A DNA stretch of 64,000 bases from Sinorhizobium mexicanum (GCF_013488225.1 NZ_CP041238.1:149501-213500), one strand, 5' to 3'. Counted from the first letter of the stretch, positions 25,681-34,971 are shown. A program made the numbers and translations. Notes: generated by a model from the letters alone, not told the origin.

Positions 25681-26244
25681 ATGGGACGGACAGTGCATCA
25701 TTACTTCATCTTCGAAACGGCTGGCGGTTTCTGCGGCATCGCCTGGAACGACAACGGCATAACGCGCTTCCATCTGCCGACAAAAGATGCCGGCGCGACC
25801 GAGCGAATGCTGCTGCGCCGTCTTCCCGATGCCGAATCCGGCACGCCCACGCCCGAGGTGCTCGAAGCGGTCGCGGCCGCGAAGCGTTACTTCGAGGGCG
25901 AGGAAATTGATTTCTCCGGCTTCAAGCTTGATCTCGCCGGGCAAGAAGCGTTTTTCAGGCAAGTTTATGCCGCTGCGCGGCGGGTCTGCTGGGGGCAGAC
26001 GACCACCTACGGAGCGTTGGCGAAGCAGCTCGGCGCAGGACCGGAAGCGGCGCGGGACGTCGGCCAAGCCATGGCGAAGAATCCGATCCCGCTGATTATT
26101 CCCTGCCACCGCGTGCTGGCCGCCGGCGGCAAGATCGGCGGTTTCTCCGCGCCGGGCGGTGCATCGGCAAAGACGCGCATGCTCGAACTGGAAGGCGTTC
26201 ATGTCGGCGCGCCGCCGGCGGTGCAACAATCCTTCGGCTTCTGA
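25681..26244 (+). CDS. ogt: Methylated-DNA--protein-cysteine S-methyltransferase
   Basis: A 187-residue repair protein. The acceptor Cys142 lies in IIPCHRVLAAGGKIGGFS. The helix-turn-helix segment with the arginine finger reads AARDVGQAMAKNPIP, and TTYGALAKQLG precedes it. It removes O6-alkyl groups from guanine by suicidal transfer to the cysteine. Its place after formaldehyde-detoxification genes may reflect DNA damage from one-carbon metabolism, which is inference. The ATG at 25681 fits GGAGG at 25668; an in-frame GTG at 25666 lies upstream of that site. Confidence 0.93.
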   Translation: MGRTVHHYFIFETAGGFCGIAWNDNGITRFHLPTKDAGATERMLLRRLPDAESGTPTPEVLEAVAAAKRYFEGEEIDFSGFKLDLAGQEAFFRQVYAAARRVCWGQTTTYGALAKQLGAGPEAARDVGQAMAKNPIPLIIPCHRVLAAGGKIGGFSAPGGASAKTRMLELEGVHVGAPPAVQQSFGF

Positions 26245-26740
26245 AGCGCGTCGCATTCAAACGGCCCCACGCATGACTACTGTAGCTACAATGAGTTTGC
26301 GTCGGCGTCGGTCTACCTAAAATCATAAACGTAATCGACTCGACTACAGCGCCGCGCATCTTATCAGACGCGCAGGCAACCGTTTGGCCGTAACACATCG
26401 ATCTCGGCATGAATCACGCGGATCAGCGTTAACCACAAATCCATGTAATCCAGGTGCTGGCCTCGGTACCCTTGTTAAAGGATCATTAACGACACTATAA
26501 GTTCTTGGGAAATAGATGAAATACGACACAGGCCCCTGAAGAAGTTACAATATTCCGGGCTGTGGAGTTGTGTAAAATTTTAATAAAGGAGTATTTACCT
26601 GCGATTGTATGGTTTGTTGCTTCATTGCGCTTGTCATGATTCGATTTACCATCTCAATGAAAACACTCGGCAGTTAACTCTTGCTGTCGATATCCCATCT
26701 ATATTTTCCGCGTTGTCTGCGGACGTCAGAGTATCTCGTC
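26245..26740. promoter_or_regulatory. Nearly 500-base gene-free, AT-rich region upstream of the polysaccharide locus
   Basis: No supported gene. It holds a perfect TGTAGCTACA palindrome (26281-26290). A sigma70-like pair TTGTTA (26472-26477) and TATAAG (26496-26501) with an 18-base spacer follows, then an AT-rich leader of about 240 bases to the asnB start. The base composition is clearly lower in GC than the genes on both sides, as expected for a strongly regulated promoter region or an old insertion boundary. Confidence 0.5.
26472..26501 (+). promoter_or_regulatory. Candidate sigma70-type promoter for the asnB-led operon
   Basis: TTGTTA and TATAAG hexamers separated by 18 bases, about 240 bases upstream of the first gene. 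It is the best-looking promoter in the gap, but an AT-rich region offers chance matches. Confidence 0.35.
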
Positions 26741-28678
26741 ATGTGCGGTTTTGGTGGCTATTTCGGTTCTGTTCCGGATGGAAAGACTCTTCTTCAGAAG
26801 ATGACGGCCGCGATTGCCCATCGCGGACCGGACGAGCAGGGCGTTTTCAGCGCACCGCAAGCCGGCCTTGGCCATGTCAGGCTGTCGATCGTCGGACTGG
26901 GGGATGGCCAGCAGCCGATGTCCGATGCCACCGGCGAGCTGACGATCGCCTTCAACGGCGAGATCTTCAATTATGTCGAACTGCGCGACGAGCTTCGCGC
27001 CAAGGGCCGCCGTTTCCGCACTTCCAGCGACACGGAGGTCATCCTCCATCTTTACGATGAGATGGGTGAGGATTGCGTATCCCGCCTCAACGGCGACTTT
27101 GCCTTTGCGCTATGGGACAATCGGCGCCGGCGGATGCTGCTGGCGCGCGACCGCATGGGCGTACGGCCTCTGTTTTATACGATGCGGGCAGGGACGCTCT
27201 ATTTCGCCTCAGAGATCAAGGCGCTCCTTCAGGTTCCCGGCATTTCCGCGGAGATCGATCCGATCGCGCTCGATCAGATCTTTACGCTCTGGGCTCCGAT
27301 CGCGCCGCGCACGCCGTTCAAGGACATCTTCGAACTCGAACCGGCAAACCTGATGATTGCCGATGAGCGGGGCGCGACGGCACGGACCTATTGGAATCTG
27401 GAGTTTCCGGACCGCGACGCGCCGTCCCGGCATGCGAACGAAGGCCAGGCTGCCGAGGAACTGCGCGCGCTTCTGACCGACGCGACGCGCATCCGCATGC
27501 GGGCCGACGTGCCGGTCGGCTCCTATCTGTCGGGCGGCCTCGATTCATCCATCGTTTCGGCGCTCGCCGCCGGCATGGCGCCGCAAGGGCTTCGAACCTT
27601 TTCCGTGACCTTCGACAGCGCCGAACATGACGAGAGCGCCTTCCAGACCGAAATGGCCGCCGCTCTCGGCGCCGATCACAGGGCTGTCGCCTGCCAAGCC
27701 GGCGATATCGCGAAGGTTTTCCCGGAGGTGGTCCGCTATGCCGAACGGCCGGTGCTTCGAACTGCGCCGGCCCCCTTGTACCAACTCTCCGGGCTGGTGC
27801 GCGATTACGGCCTGAAGGTTGTGCTGACAGGCGAGGGGGCGGACGAAGTTTTCGCAGGCTACGACATCTTCAAGGAGGCGCGCGTGCGCCGCTTCTGCGG
27901 CCGGCAACCCGGCTCGCGCATGAGGCCGCACCTGTTCCGCAAGCTCTACCCGTATCTCCCGGGGCTCAAGCAGCAGTCGGCCGAATATCTAGCGGCATTT
28001 TTCGGCGCCGGGAACGACCCGCTTGACGACCCGCTCTTCTCGCATCGCCCGCGGCTCAAGGGGACGGCAGCGACGAAGATGTTTTTCTCGGGCGACTTGC
28101 GTGCCAGGCTGGCGGATTATGATGCGGCCGGTGAGCTCATCAGCCGCCTGCCGGAAACCTTTGGCCGCTGGCATCCGCTGCACCAGGCGCAATATCTCGA
28201 AAGCCGCTTCCTTCTGCCGGGCTACATCCTTTCAAGCCAGGGAGACCGCATGGCAATGGCCCATGGGGTCGAAGGCCGCTTCCCTTTCCTCGACCATCGT
28301 CTCGTGGAGTTCGCCGCGGGACTGCCGCCGGAAATGAAGCTCAAGGGCCTGGTGGAAAAACACATTCTGCGCGAGGCGACAAAGTGTCTCCTGCCGCCTT
28401 CAATCGGAAAGCGGACCAAGCAGCCCTATCGCGCGCCGGACAGCCATTCCTTCAGCGGCCGGGGCGAGCTCGACTACGTGCGCACCGCCATGGGCGAAGA
28501 GGCGATTGCCGCCGGCGGCCTCTTCAACGCAAAGGCGGTGACGAAACTTTACGAGAAGTGCCGGGCACGCCCGGCCTCCGGCTTCCGCGACAACGCAGCC
28601 TTCGTCGGCATCCTGTCGACGCAACTGTGGCTACAGACATTCACCGGCACGAGCATCCGCACGGCGGAGGCTGCCTGA
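26741..28678 (+). CDS. asnB: Glutamine-hydrolysing asparagine synthetase-type amidotransferase
   Basis: A 645-residue enzyme. The ATG at 26741 gives Met-Cys2, the N-terminal nucleophile of class II glutaminases (MCGFGGYFGS), with later IAHRGPDEQG and IAFNGEIFNY. The C-terminal synthetase half has the ATP-pyrophosphatase loop YLSGGLDSSIVSALAA and the VEGRFPFLDHRLVEFA block. It transfers ammonia from glutamine to a carboxylate activated as an acyl-adenylate. Many copies in polysaccharide loci amidate sugar acids or peptide-like parts instead of free aspartate. Carrier-protein and ligase genes directly downstream make such a role likely here. Confidence 0.92.
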   Translation: MCGFGGYFGSVPDGKTLLQKMTAAIAHRGPDEQGVFSAPQAGLGHVRLSIVGLGDGQQPMSDATGELTIAFNGEIFNYVELRDELRAKGRRFRTSSDTEVILHLYDEMGEDCVSRLNGDFAFALWDNRRRRMLLARDRMGVRPLFYTMRAGTLYFASEIKALLQVPGISAEIDPIALDQIFTLWAPIAPRTPFKDIFELEPANLMIADERGATARTYWNLEFPDRDAPSRHANEGQAAEELRALLTDATRIRMRADVPVGSYLSGGLDSSIVSALAAGMAPQGLRTFSVTFDSAEHDESAFQTEMAAALGADHRAVACQAGDIAKVFPEVVRYAERPVLRTAPAPLYQLSGLVRDYGLKVVLTGEGADEVFAGYDIFKEARVRRFCGRQPGSRMRPHLFRKLYPYLPGLKQQSAEYLAAFFGAGNDPLDDPLFSHRPRLKGTAATKMFFSGDLRARLADYDAAGELISRLPETFGRWHPLHQAQYLESRFLLPGYILSSQGDRMAMAHGVEGRFPFLDHRLVEFAAGLPPEMKLKGLVEKHILREATKCLLPPSIGKRTKQPYRAPDSHSFSGRGELDYVRTAMGEEAIAAGGLFNAKAVTKLYEKCRARPASGFRDNAAFVGILSTQLWLQTFTGTSIRTAEAA

Positions 28679-28701
28679 AGCAAGAATGGAAAGGATGAGA
28701 C

Positions 28702-28968
28702 ATGACAGAAACGATCAAGGACAGCGTCAAGGCGTTCATCATCGAGAATTTTCTCTTCGGTGATACGTCCTATGAACTCGCCGACACGGCATCGCTGATC
28801 GAGAACGACATCATCGATTCGACCGGCGTGCTGGAGCTCGTCGCTTTCATCGAGGACCGTTTCGGCATCGCCATGGCCGACGCCGATATCGTGCCGGCAA
28901 ACCTCGATTCGCTTGCACGCATTTCCGCATTCATCGCGGCAAAGTCCGCCGTGCCGGTCTCGGCATAG
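28702..28968 (+). CDS. Acyl carrier protein
   Basis: An 88-residue four-helix carrier protein with Ser40 in IIDSTGVLELV as the likely phosphopantetheine site. The start of helix 2 is DST, where fatty-acid ACP has DSL, so it belongs to the specialised carrier group used with stand-alone adenylating ligases. It sits 23 bases after asnB and 29 before the ligase gene. It probably carries an acyl or amino-acyl group activated by that ligase for attachment to a glycan or a small molecule. Confidence 0.88.
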   Translation: MTETIKDSVKAFIIENFLFGDTSYELADTASLIENDIIDSTGVLELVAFIEDRFGIAMADADIVPANLDSLARISAFIAAKSAVPVSA

Positions 28969-28997
28969 ACAGCGACAGGGGCGGGGGCGTCACGCGC

Positions 28998-30545
28998 ATG
29001 CGGTTCGAGCAATTTCTCATCAGGAACGCCGGAGCGAACGGCAGCAAGACGGCGCTTGTCACCGAGCGCAAACGGCTCAGCTATCAGGAGTTCGATGATC
29101 TCTCGACCCGCCTCGCGGCAGCGCTTACTGCAAATGGCGTGAAGCGGAACGACCGGGTTCTGGTCTTCATGGACAATTGCTGGGAGGCGGCGGTTTCGAT
29201 CTTCGGGATCCTAAAGGCCGGTGCGACCTTCAGCCCGATCAACGCGTCGACCAAGGCCGACAAGCTTGCCTATATCATCGGCGATTGCGACGCGGCGGCG
29301 ATCCTCACCCAGGCCAAGCTGATGCCGATCGTCGCGGAGGCACGCGACCTTCTGCCCGGCGCGCCGCCCTTCGTCGCTTCGACGGCGGCGCCGGGAGGCC
29401 GGACGCCGGATGGTGCCGTCTCGTTCGAGGATTGCCTGGCGGCGGACCCCCTGCCTGTTCCCCACGGCGGCATCGATGTCGATCTCGCCATGCTGATCTA
29501 CACCTCCGGGTCGACCGGCCGGCCGAAAGGGGTGATGATGACGCATCGAAACATCGATGCGGCTTCGGAATCGATCACCACCTATCTCCGCAACACGCCG
29601 GACGACGTCATCCTCAACGTCCTGCCGCTGGCCTTCGACTACGGCCTCTACCAGCTGTTGATGGCTGTCCGGCTTGGGGCCACGCTCGTCCTCGAAAAAT
29701 CCTTCGCGTTCCCGCAGGCGATCTTCGAGCGGATTCGCACCGAAGGTGTGACGGGCTTTCCGCTGGTGCCGACGATGGCGGCGATGATCCTGCAGATGCG
29801 CGATCTCGAGCCCGGCTTCCTGCCGAGCCTTCGCTATATTTCCAACACCGCCGCGGCGCTCCCGCCGGCCCATATCTCGCGTTTGCGAGAACTCTTCCCC
29901 TCTGCCCGGCTCTATTCCATGTACGGCCTGACGGAATGCAAGCGCTGCACCTATCTGCCGCCGGAGCAACTGGACCGTCGGCCCGGATCGGTCGGCATCG
30001 CCATTCCCAACACGGAAGCCTTCGTCGTCGACGATGAGGGAAATCGGGTGCCGCCTGGCGTTCCCGGCGAGCTGGTGATCCGGGGTCCGCATGTGATGCA
30101 GGGATACTGGCGCAACGATGCGGCGACCGAGCGCATGCTGCGACCCGGCCCGAACCCGTGGGAGAGAGTGCTTTATACGGGAGATCTCTTCCGCACCGAC
30201 GAGGAAGGCTTCCTCTATTTCGTCGGCCGCAAGGACGACATCATCAAGACGCGCGGCGAGAAGGTGGCGCCGAAGGAAGTCGAGACCGTGCTGCACGCCC
30301 ATCCGGGAATTGCGGAAGCGGTCGTGATCGGTGTTCCTGATCCGGTGCTGGGGGCTGCAATCGGCGCGCTTGTGGTTCTTTCGGATCCAGCCCTCACCGA
30401 GAAGGACGTCATTCGGCATTGCGCTCGCCATCTCGAGGATTTCATGGTGCCGAAGATCGTCGAATTCCGCACCGAACTCCCGAAGACCGATACAGGCAAG
30501 GTCAGCCGCAGGCTGGCGGCCGAAACACTGGAGCCCGCAGAATGA
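28998..30545 (+). CDS. AMP-forming acyl/aryl-acid ligase (adenylate-forming enzyme)
   Basis: A 515-residue ANL-superfamily enzyme. The phosphate loop is IYTSGSTGRPKGVMMTH, the A5 motif SMYGLTECKRC, the hinge region GDLFRTDEEGFLYFVGRKDD and the C-terminal catalytic Lys in TDTGKVSRR. It activates a carboxylic acid with ATP and should load it on the neighbouring carrier protein. The acid cannot be told from sequence. Its stop overlaps the NAD-synthetase-like gene (ATGA). This arrangement resembles carrier-ligase sets near exosortase/polysaccharide loci, but no exosortase gene is seen here. Confidence 0.9.
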   Translation: MRFEQFLIRNAGANGSKTALVTERKRLSYQEFDDLSTRLAAALTANGVKRNDRVLVFMDNCWEAAVSIFGILKAGATFSPINASTKADKLAYIIGDCDAAAILTQAKLMPIVAEARDLLPGAPPFVASTAAPGGRTPDGAVSFEDCLAADPLPVPHGGIDVDLAMLIYTSGSTGRPKGVMMTHRNIDAASESITTYLRNTPDDVILNVLPLAFDYGLYQLLMAVRLGATLVLEKSFAFPQAIFERIRTEGVTGFPLVPTMAAMILQMRDLEPGFLPSLRYISNTAAALPPAHISRLRELFPSARLYSMYGLTECKRCTYLPPEQLDRRPGSVGIAIPNTEAFVVDDEGNRVPPGVPGELVIRGPHVMQGYWRNDAATERMLRPGPNPWERVLYTGDLFRTDEEGFLYFVGRKDDIIKTRGEKVAPKEVETVLHAHPGIAEAVVIGVPDPVLGAAIGALVVLSDPALTEKDVIRHCARHLEDFMVPKIVEFRTELPKTDTGKVSRRLAAETLEPAE

Positions 30546-31549
30546 ACATCCGTCCGGATCAGGATAAATTTATCTTCTCGGCCGATTGCTTGAAGATCGA
30601 TGCGGCCGCGGAGACGGATCGCATCGTCGAAGGCCTGCGCGCGCAGCTGCGCTGCATGCGCAAACGCGGCCTCGTGCTCGGTCTTTCCGGCGGCATCGAT
30701 TCCAGTGTCTCGGTGGCGCTCGCCGTCCGCGCCGTCGGCGCGAAGAACGTCTTCTGCATGTTCATGCCGGAAAACGACTCCGATCCGGAGAGCCTCCGCC
30801 TCGGCCGGCTGGTGGCGGAAACCTTCGGCGTCAAGGCGGTCGTCGAGGACATCGGACCGACGCTCGCGGCGATGGGCTGCTACGAACGTCGCGACGCTTT
30901 CATTCGAGAGCTTGTCCCCGGCTATGGGGCGGGCTGGGCATCGAAGATCGTCATCGCCAATGCGCTCGAAGGCGATGGGTACAACATCTCCTCGCTGGTC
31001 GTGCAGGATCCGGAGGGAAAACAGACAAGGTTGCGCATGCCGCCCTCGGCCTATCTCGGCATCGTTGCGGCGACGAACATGAAGCAGCGCACCCGCAAGC
31101 AGATCGAATATTACCACGCCGACCGGTTGAACTTCGCCGTTCTCGGAACCCCGAACCGGCTCGAATACGACCAGGGCTTCTTCGTCAAGAACGGCGACGG
31201 CGCAGCCGACGTCAAGCCGATCGCGCATCTCTATAAATCGCAGGTCTATGCGCTTGCCGCGCATCTCGAGGTGCCCGAGGAAATCCGCCGCAGGCCGCCG
31301 ACCACGGACACCTATTCGCTCGCGCAGACCCAGGAGGAGTTCTACTTCTCGCTGCCCTACGACCGCATGGACCTTTGCCTCTATGGCCTCAACAACGGCA
31401 TCAGTGCCGAGGAGGTCGCCTACGCGGCGCAACTGACGACGATCCAGGTGGAGCGTGTCTGGGCGGATGTTGCGGCCAAGCGCAAGGCGACACGCTACCT
31501 GCACCTGGGGCCGCAGCTCGTCGAGCCGGTCGAGGAGATCGGTCACTGA
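30542..31549 (+). CDS. NAD-synthetase-like ATP pyrophosphatase (NadE domain, no glutaminase domain)
   Basis: A 335-residue protein with the PP-loop LGLSGGIDSSVSVALAVRA and the later VLGTPNRLEYDQGFFVKNGDGAADVKPIAHLYKSQVYALA typical of NadE (given here only in part as a known block). It lacks the N-terminal nitrilase domain of long NadE forms and would use free ammonia. Coupling to the ligase gene and nearness to asnB suggest that it amidates or adenylates a pathway intermediate instead of making NAD for the cell; a second housekeeping copy elsewhere would be expected. The start at 30542 overlaps the ligase stop. Confidence 0.85.
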   Translation: MNIRPDQDKFIFSADCLKIDAAAETDRIVEGLRAQLRCMRKRGLVLGLSGGIDSSVSVALAVRAVGAKNVFCMFMPENDSDPESLRLGRLVAETFGVKAVVEDIGPTLAAMGCYERRDAFIRELVPGYGAGWASKIVIANALEGDGYNISSLVVQDPEGKQTRLRMPPSAYLGIVAATNMKQRTRKQIEYYHADRLNFAVLGTPNRLEYDQGFFVKNGDGAADVKPIAHLYKSQVYALAAHLEVPEEIRRRPPTTDTYSLAQTQEEFYFSLPYDRMDLCLYGLNNGISAEEVAYAAQLTTIQVERVWADVAAKRKATRYLHLGPQLVEPVEEIGH

Positions 31550-31590
31550 CCGGAATGGGGCCAGTGTTCAGCGGTTCCGTTCAGCGCACC

Positions 31591-32703
31591 TCAGTCAAAG
31601 CGACCACCGAACACGCGGTTCCATTGTTCACCTGCGAGCCCGTTCATGAAGCCTTGCGCCTTGCGGAAGGCTTCAACGAGCTCTTCGTCGCGGGAGTGGA
31701 CGACGGTCGAGGCTGCGTGAACGAACGCAATGCGGCGGCCGAGCATCGCCTCCAGCAGGGCGGGCTGTGTCCGCCCGCGCAGGCCCGCAACGCCGCGCGC
31801 GGCCGCATGGTCGATGAGGCAGTCGATGACAGGGCCGGCTTGCCCCGGCGCGGCAAGAACCTGAAGCACCCGGGCGATCCCGCCGGCCCGCACATGGTAG
31901 AAAAACGCACCAACGGGCGTGCCGCTGCGAGCGGTGACGGCAGCGAAGACCGGCTCGCCGAATTCCGGTTTATCGACAGCATCCGCGAGCACGTGATCGA
32001 GTTGCCCCGGCGCCCAGTCAGGGCGTAAGGCGAACTGCCCCGTCAGCCGTTCGAAGACAGCGGCAAAGGTGTGCCGATCGATGTCCGAGACCTGCAATGC
32101 CCCGCGGGCGGGCGGGCTTTCCGCCAGTCCCGACCAGCGCAATTTGCCGCGGTCCATCCTGCTGCGATAAAGGTGATCGACCGAGCGCGCCAGCGGACTC
32201 AGCAGGCGGGCCGGGCGGATGCGGCCGGCAACGAGATCGAGCGCAAAAGCCGAAGGCCGGATGACCCGGATCCATTCGAGACTGTATTGGGGAAGCGCGA
32301 TGCCGCGCAGCTTCGTCCACATCTGCGTGGAAACTTCGCTCGCGGTCTCGCTGAAGGAAAGATCCTGCGGCCCGGCGAGAAAAGCCTTGAGAAGTCGTGC
32401 GCCGGCAAGCGGATCGCTCTCGTGCCCCTCGACCATCAGCGATCCGCAGATCGCGGCGCGCAAACGCCTGCCATTGAAGGTCATCGGCAGCGCATTCACG
32501 CCGACAAATCCGGAAATGCGCCCGCCGCCGTTGACGTAGACGAGCGGTAAAATCTCCGGATCGCATCCGGGCGCTTCCAGATAGAGCTGGCGGAGATAGT
32601 CGATGAAGGTGGGCGGCGTGGTTTTCCCGTTGCGAAACACTCTCTGAAACAGCCCGGCAACGGCCGGCATGTCCGCCGCTTGCAGAGGACGGATATCGCT
32701 CAT
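31591..32703 (-). CDS. GNAT-fold acyltransferase-like protein (paralogue A)
   Basis: A 370-residue protein. The first 130 residues look like a GNAT domain (IRPLQAADMPAVAGLFQRVFRN at the start), and the second half again shows a GNAT-like layout. It shares start and end blocks with the plus-strand gene at 34961: the VFRN segment and a C-terminal GLAGEQW/GLASESW. So the two are paralogues. The tandem-GNAT layout recalls FemAB-like amino-acyl transferases, which is inference. It overlaps the PrmC-like gene by 4 bases on the minus strand and converges on the NAD-synthetase-like gene. Confidence 0.75.
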   Translation of the reverse strand: MSDIRPLQAADMPAVAGLFQRVFRNGKTTPPTFIDYLRQLYLEAPGCDPEILPLVYVNGGGRISGFVGVNALPMTFNGRRLRAAICGSLMVEGHESDPLAGARLLKAFLAGPQDLSFSETASEVSTQMWTKLRGIALPQYSLEWIRVIRPSAFALDLVAGRIRPARLLSPLARSVDHLYRSRMDRGKLRWSGLAESPPARGALQVSDIDRHTFAAVFERLTGQFALRPDWAPGQLDHVLADAVDKPEFGEPVFAAVTARSGTPVGAFFYHVRAGGIARVLQVLAAPGQAGPVIDCLIDHAAARGVAGLRGRTQPALLEAMLGRRIAFVHAASTVVHSRDEELVEAFRKAQGFMNGLAGEQWNRVFGGRFD

Positions 32704-33431
32704 CTTGCGCGTCCTTCGCCGGCTGGGCTTTCGTTCGCGCGTTTCTGCACCAAGGCCACACGTGGTTTGCCGGTTGCATCCGTGGCAAATGTCACGACGT
32801 CGTAGGCCTTGGCTCGGGCGAGAAGTGCTGCCGCCTGCCGTTCCTGCCCTTCTCCGAACTCGAACAACAGCCAGCCGCCCGGCTTCAGAAAGGCAATGGC
32901 GTCGCGCACCAGGCGTTGATGGATCGATATGCCGTAAGGGCCGCCGTCGAAGGCTTCGCGCGGTTCGGTTGCCAGAAGGTGGGCGCTGTCGGTTTCGAGA
33001 CGGGATGTCGAGATGTAGGGCGGATTGCAGACGATCAAGTCGACAGCACCTTCCAGACCCGCGCCCTCGAGCGCCGCGAAAAGATCGCCTTGCCGGATGG
33101 TTACGCGCTCCTCAAGGGCGAGACGCTCGACGTTGCGGCGCGCAAGCGCCACCGTGCTGTCCGTCAGATCCGCACCCCAGACCCGCGCGGACGGAATGTC
33201 CGCCGCGATGCCGAGAGCAAGATTGCCCGAGCCGCAGCACATGTCGACGACCGTCGCCTGCCCGGCGTAGTCGCGAAGGATGGCCGCGGCGCGGCGCCCG
33301 AGGAGCTCGGTTTCCTCCCTTGGCACCAGGACGTCCGGCGCCAGCTCGAGCTCGACGTCCATGAACCGAACGAGGCGAACCGAGGGGCCGCCTGCCCGAT
33401 TGCCGCGTAAATGATCGTGGCCCTGCTGCAC
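32700..33431 (-). CDS. PrmC/HemK-like class I SAM-dependent methyltransferase
   Basis: A 243-residue methyltransferase. The SAM-binding motif is VVDMCCGSGNLALGIA, and the catalytic motif NPPYIS is that of enzymes that methylate planar amide or ring nitrogens. PrmC itself methylates a glutamine of release factors and carries an N-terminal helical domain; this protein is shorter and lies in a polysaccharide locus, so it is probably not the housekeeping PrmC. It is coupled to the downstream GNAT gene and divergent from the flippase gene. A neighbouring amide-forming asparagine synthetase suggests an amide substrate, which is speculative. Confidence 0.82.
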   Translation of the reverse strand: MQQGHDHLRGNRAGGPSVRLVRFMDVELELAPDVLVPREETELLGRRAAAILRDYAGQATVVDMCCGSGNLALGIAADIPSARVWGADLTDSTVALARRNVERLALEERVTIRQGDLFAALEGAGLEGAVDLIVCNPPYISTSRLETDSAHLLATEPREAFDGGPYGISIHQRLVRDAIAFLKPGGWLLFEFGEGQERQAAALLARAKAYDVVTFATDATGKPRVALVQKRANESPAGEGRAR

Positions 33432-33648
33432 GAACGCTCCTTCGGTTTTGGGGATGGGAAATCAGATCGCCGCGGACCCTATCCCATCCAGGTAAACGGA
33501 AGCTGAAATGCAATTGATGCGAGTACGTTAACCGCACAATCATTTCTGCGTGGTAGTGTCCGCGGCGATCAATGCCGGTGACCGGGCGGGCCACGCGTCT
33601 GCCCGAATGCCGCGCACAACGTCAGGCAGTCGTCAAAGGCAGATCGCA

Positions 33649-34971
33649 ATGGCTTCGGAATGTGCAACGGAACCGGGCAGGTACAAGCCATTTCTGCCGA
33701 TGCTCCTGTCCTACATTGCCTCTGGCGGCAGTCTCGTCATTGGGTCCGCGGCGCAGCTTCTGACCTTCGCGATTCTCGCCCGCTGGCTCGGCGTCGATGA
33801 ATTCAGCGTCTTCGTTGCGGTGACCGCGGTCGCCAACATTGCCGTTCACTTGTGCGGGCTCGGCGCCATGGAATGCCTCGTGCGCCGGGTCGCGCGCGAT
33901 CGTGCCATCTATCCGCGGATGCTTGGCCATAACATCATTCTGACGGCGGCAAGCGGCATGGCGCTGGTCCTGATCGGATCAGCCGTCCTGCCATTCTTTC
34001 TCACGATTTCCGCCGATCCGCTGACGAACTTCGCGGTGATCACGCTGATGCTCGTCACCAATGTCGTGCTGGTTCGCATCATCGTGCTGGTGGAGCAGAT
34101 CTTTCTCGCCCATTCCGACTTTGCTTCGGCGAACATCGTCGTGGTCGGCTTTGCCCTCGCACGGACAGCTGCCGCAGCGCTCGCCTGCATTGCTTTCGGC
34201 GTTGCCACGGTCGCATCCTGGGCCATCTGGCAGTTCCTATGCCACGTCCTGGTGGCCTTGGCCTGCATGTGGGCGATCAGGGCGCTGGGCAGGCCACGCT
34301 ATTGCATCGTCCGTGAGGAATTGCCGCAAGGCCTCTATTTCAGCATTCCGTTCATCCTGCGCGCCGTGCGCCAGAACGCCGACCTGCTGGTTCTCAGTCT
34401 CGTCGCGACCGCCGAGATCGTTTCGAGCTACAGCGTTGCGCGCCGGATGCTGGAGAGCAGCTATCTGTCCGTCGAGGCGCTGCATCGCCTCATCTATCCC
34501 GGTTCGGCAAGAATTTCGGCGGCTGGGCTGCATCACGCGCTGGAGCGGGTGCGAAAGGTGCTGATCGCCTCCACCGGGATCAGCGTTGCGGCGGCTGTGG
34601 TGGTTTTCGTGCTGGCGCCGATCCTGCCCTATCTGTTCGGCAAGGATTACGTTTCTCTCGTCGCATTTGTCAGGAACCTTTGCTGGGTCATCGTACCCAT
34701 GGCCATCTGGTCCGTGGCGGTGGAAGCGCTCGGCGCCTCGGGGTACCACGCCGGCCGCGCAACGGTGATGGGACTTGGCAGCGTCGCGGGGGCGGCGCTC
34801 GCCGCGTGGGCGAGCTGGTATGCGCCGCCTGTCGGTACATTCGTTTCGTTCTATGCGATCGAGATTGCGATGGTTGTCGCCACATGGAGCGTGTTCCTGC
34901 ATTTCGTTCGCCGCGACAGGGCGCAGGCCGGTCGGCCGGAACTTGCCGCAGGGATGGTGCATGAAGGCTGA
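33649..34971 (+). CDS. Oligosaccharide flippase (MOP superfamily, Wzx-like)
   Basis: A membrane protein of about 440 residues with roughly 12 hydrophobic helices, starting LLSYIASGGSLVIGSAAQLLTF. The layout matches Wzx-type flippases that move lipid-linked repeat units across the inner membrane. I use the ATG at 33649 (AAAGG upstream); an ATG at 33607 would add 14 residues. It overlaps the second GNAT-like gene by 11 bases. A Wzz-like and a Wzy-like gene follow, which supports a Wzx/Wzy assembly route. Confidence 0.85.
   Translation: MASECATEPGRYKPFLPMLLSYIASGGSLVIGSAAQLLTFAILARWLGVDEFSVFVAVTAVANIAVHLCGLGAMECLVRRVARDRAIYPRMLGHNIILTAASGMALVLIGSAVLPFFLTISADPLTNFAVITLMLVTNVVLVRIIVLVEQIFLAHSDFASANIVVVGFALARTAAAALACIAFGVATVASWAIWQFLCHVLVALACMWAIRALGRPRYCIVREELPQGLYFSIPFILRAVRQNADLLVLSLVATAEIVSSYSVARRMLESSYLSVEALHRLIYPGSARISAAGLHHALERVRKVLIASTGISVAAAVVVFVLAPILPYLFGKDYVSLVAFVRNLCWVIVPMAIWSVAVEALGASGYHAGRATVMGLGSVAGAALAAWASWYAPPVGTFVSFYAIEIAMVVATWSVFLHFVRRDRAQAGRPELAAGMVHEG

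Noticed and set aside
26741..31549. Calling the asnB/ACP/ligase module an exosortase-associated system
   Set aside because: No exosortase, PEP-CTERM protein or matching glycosyltransferase set is visible in the window.
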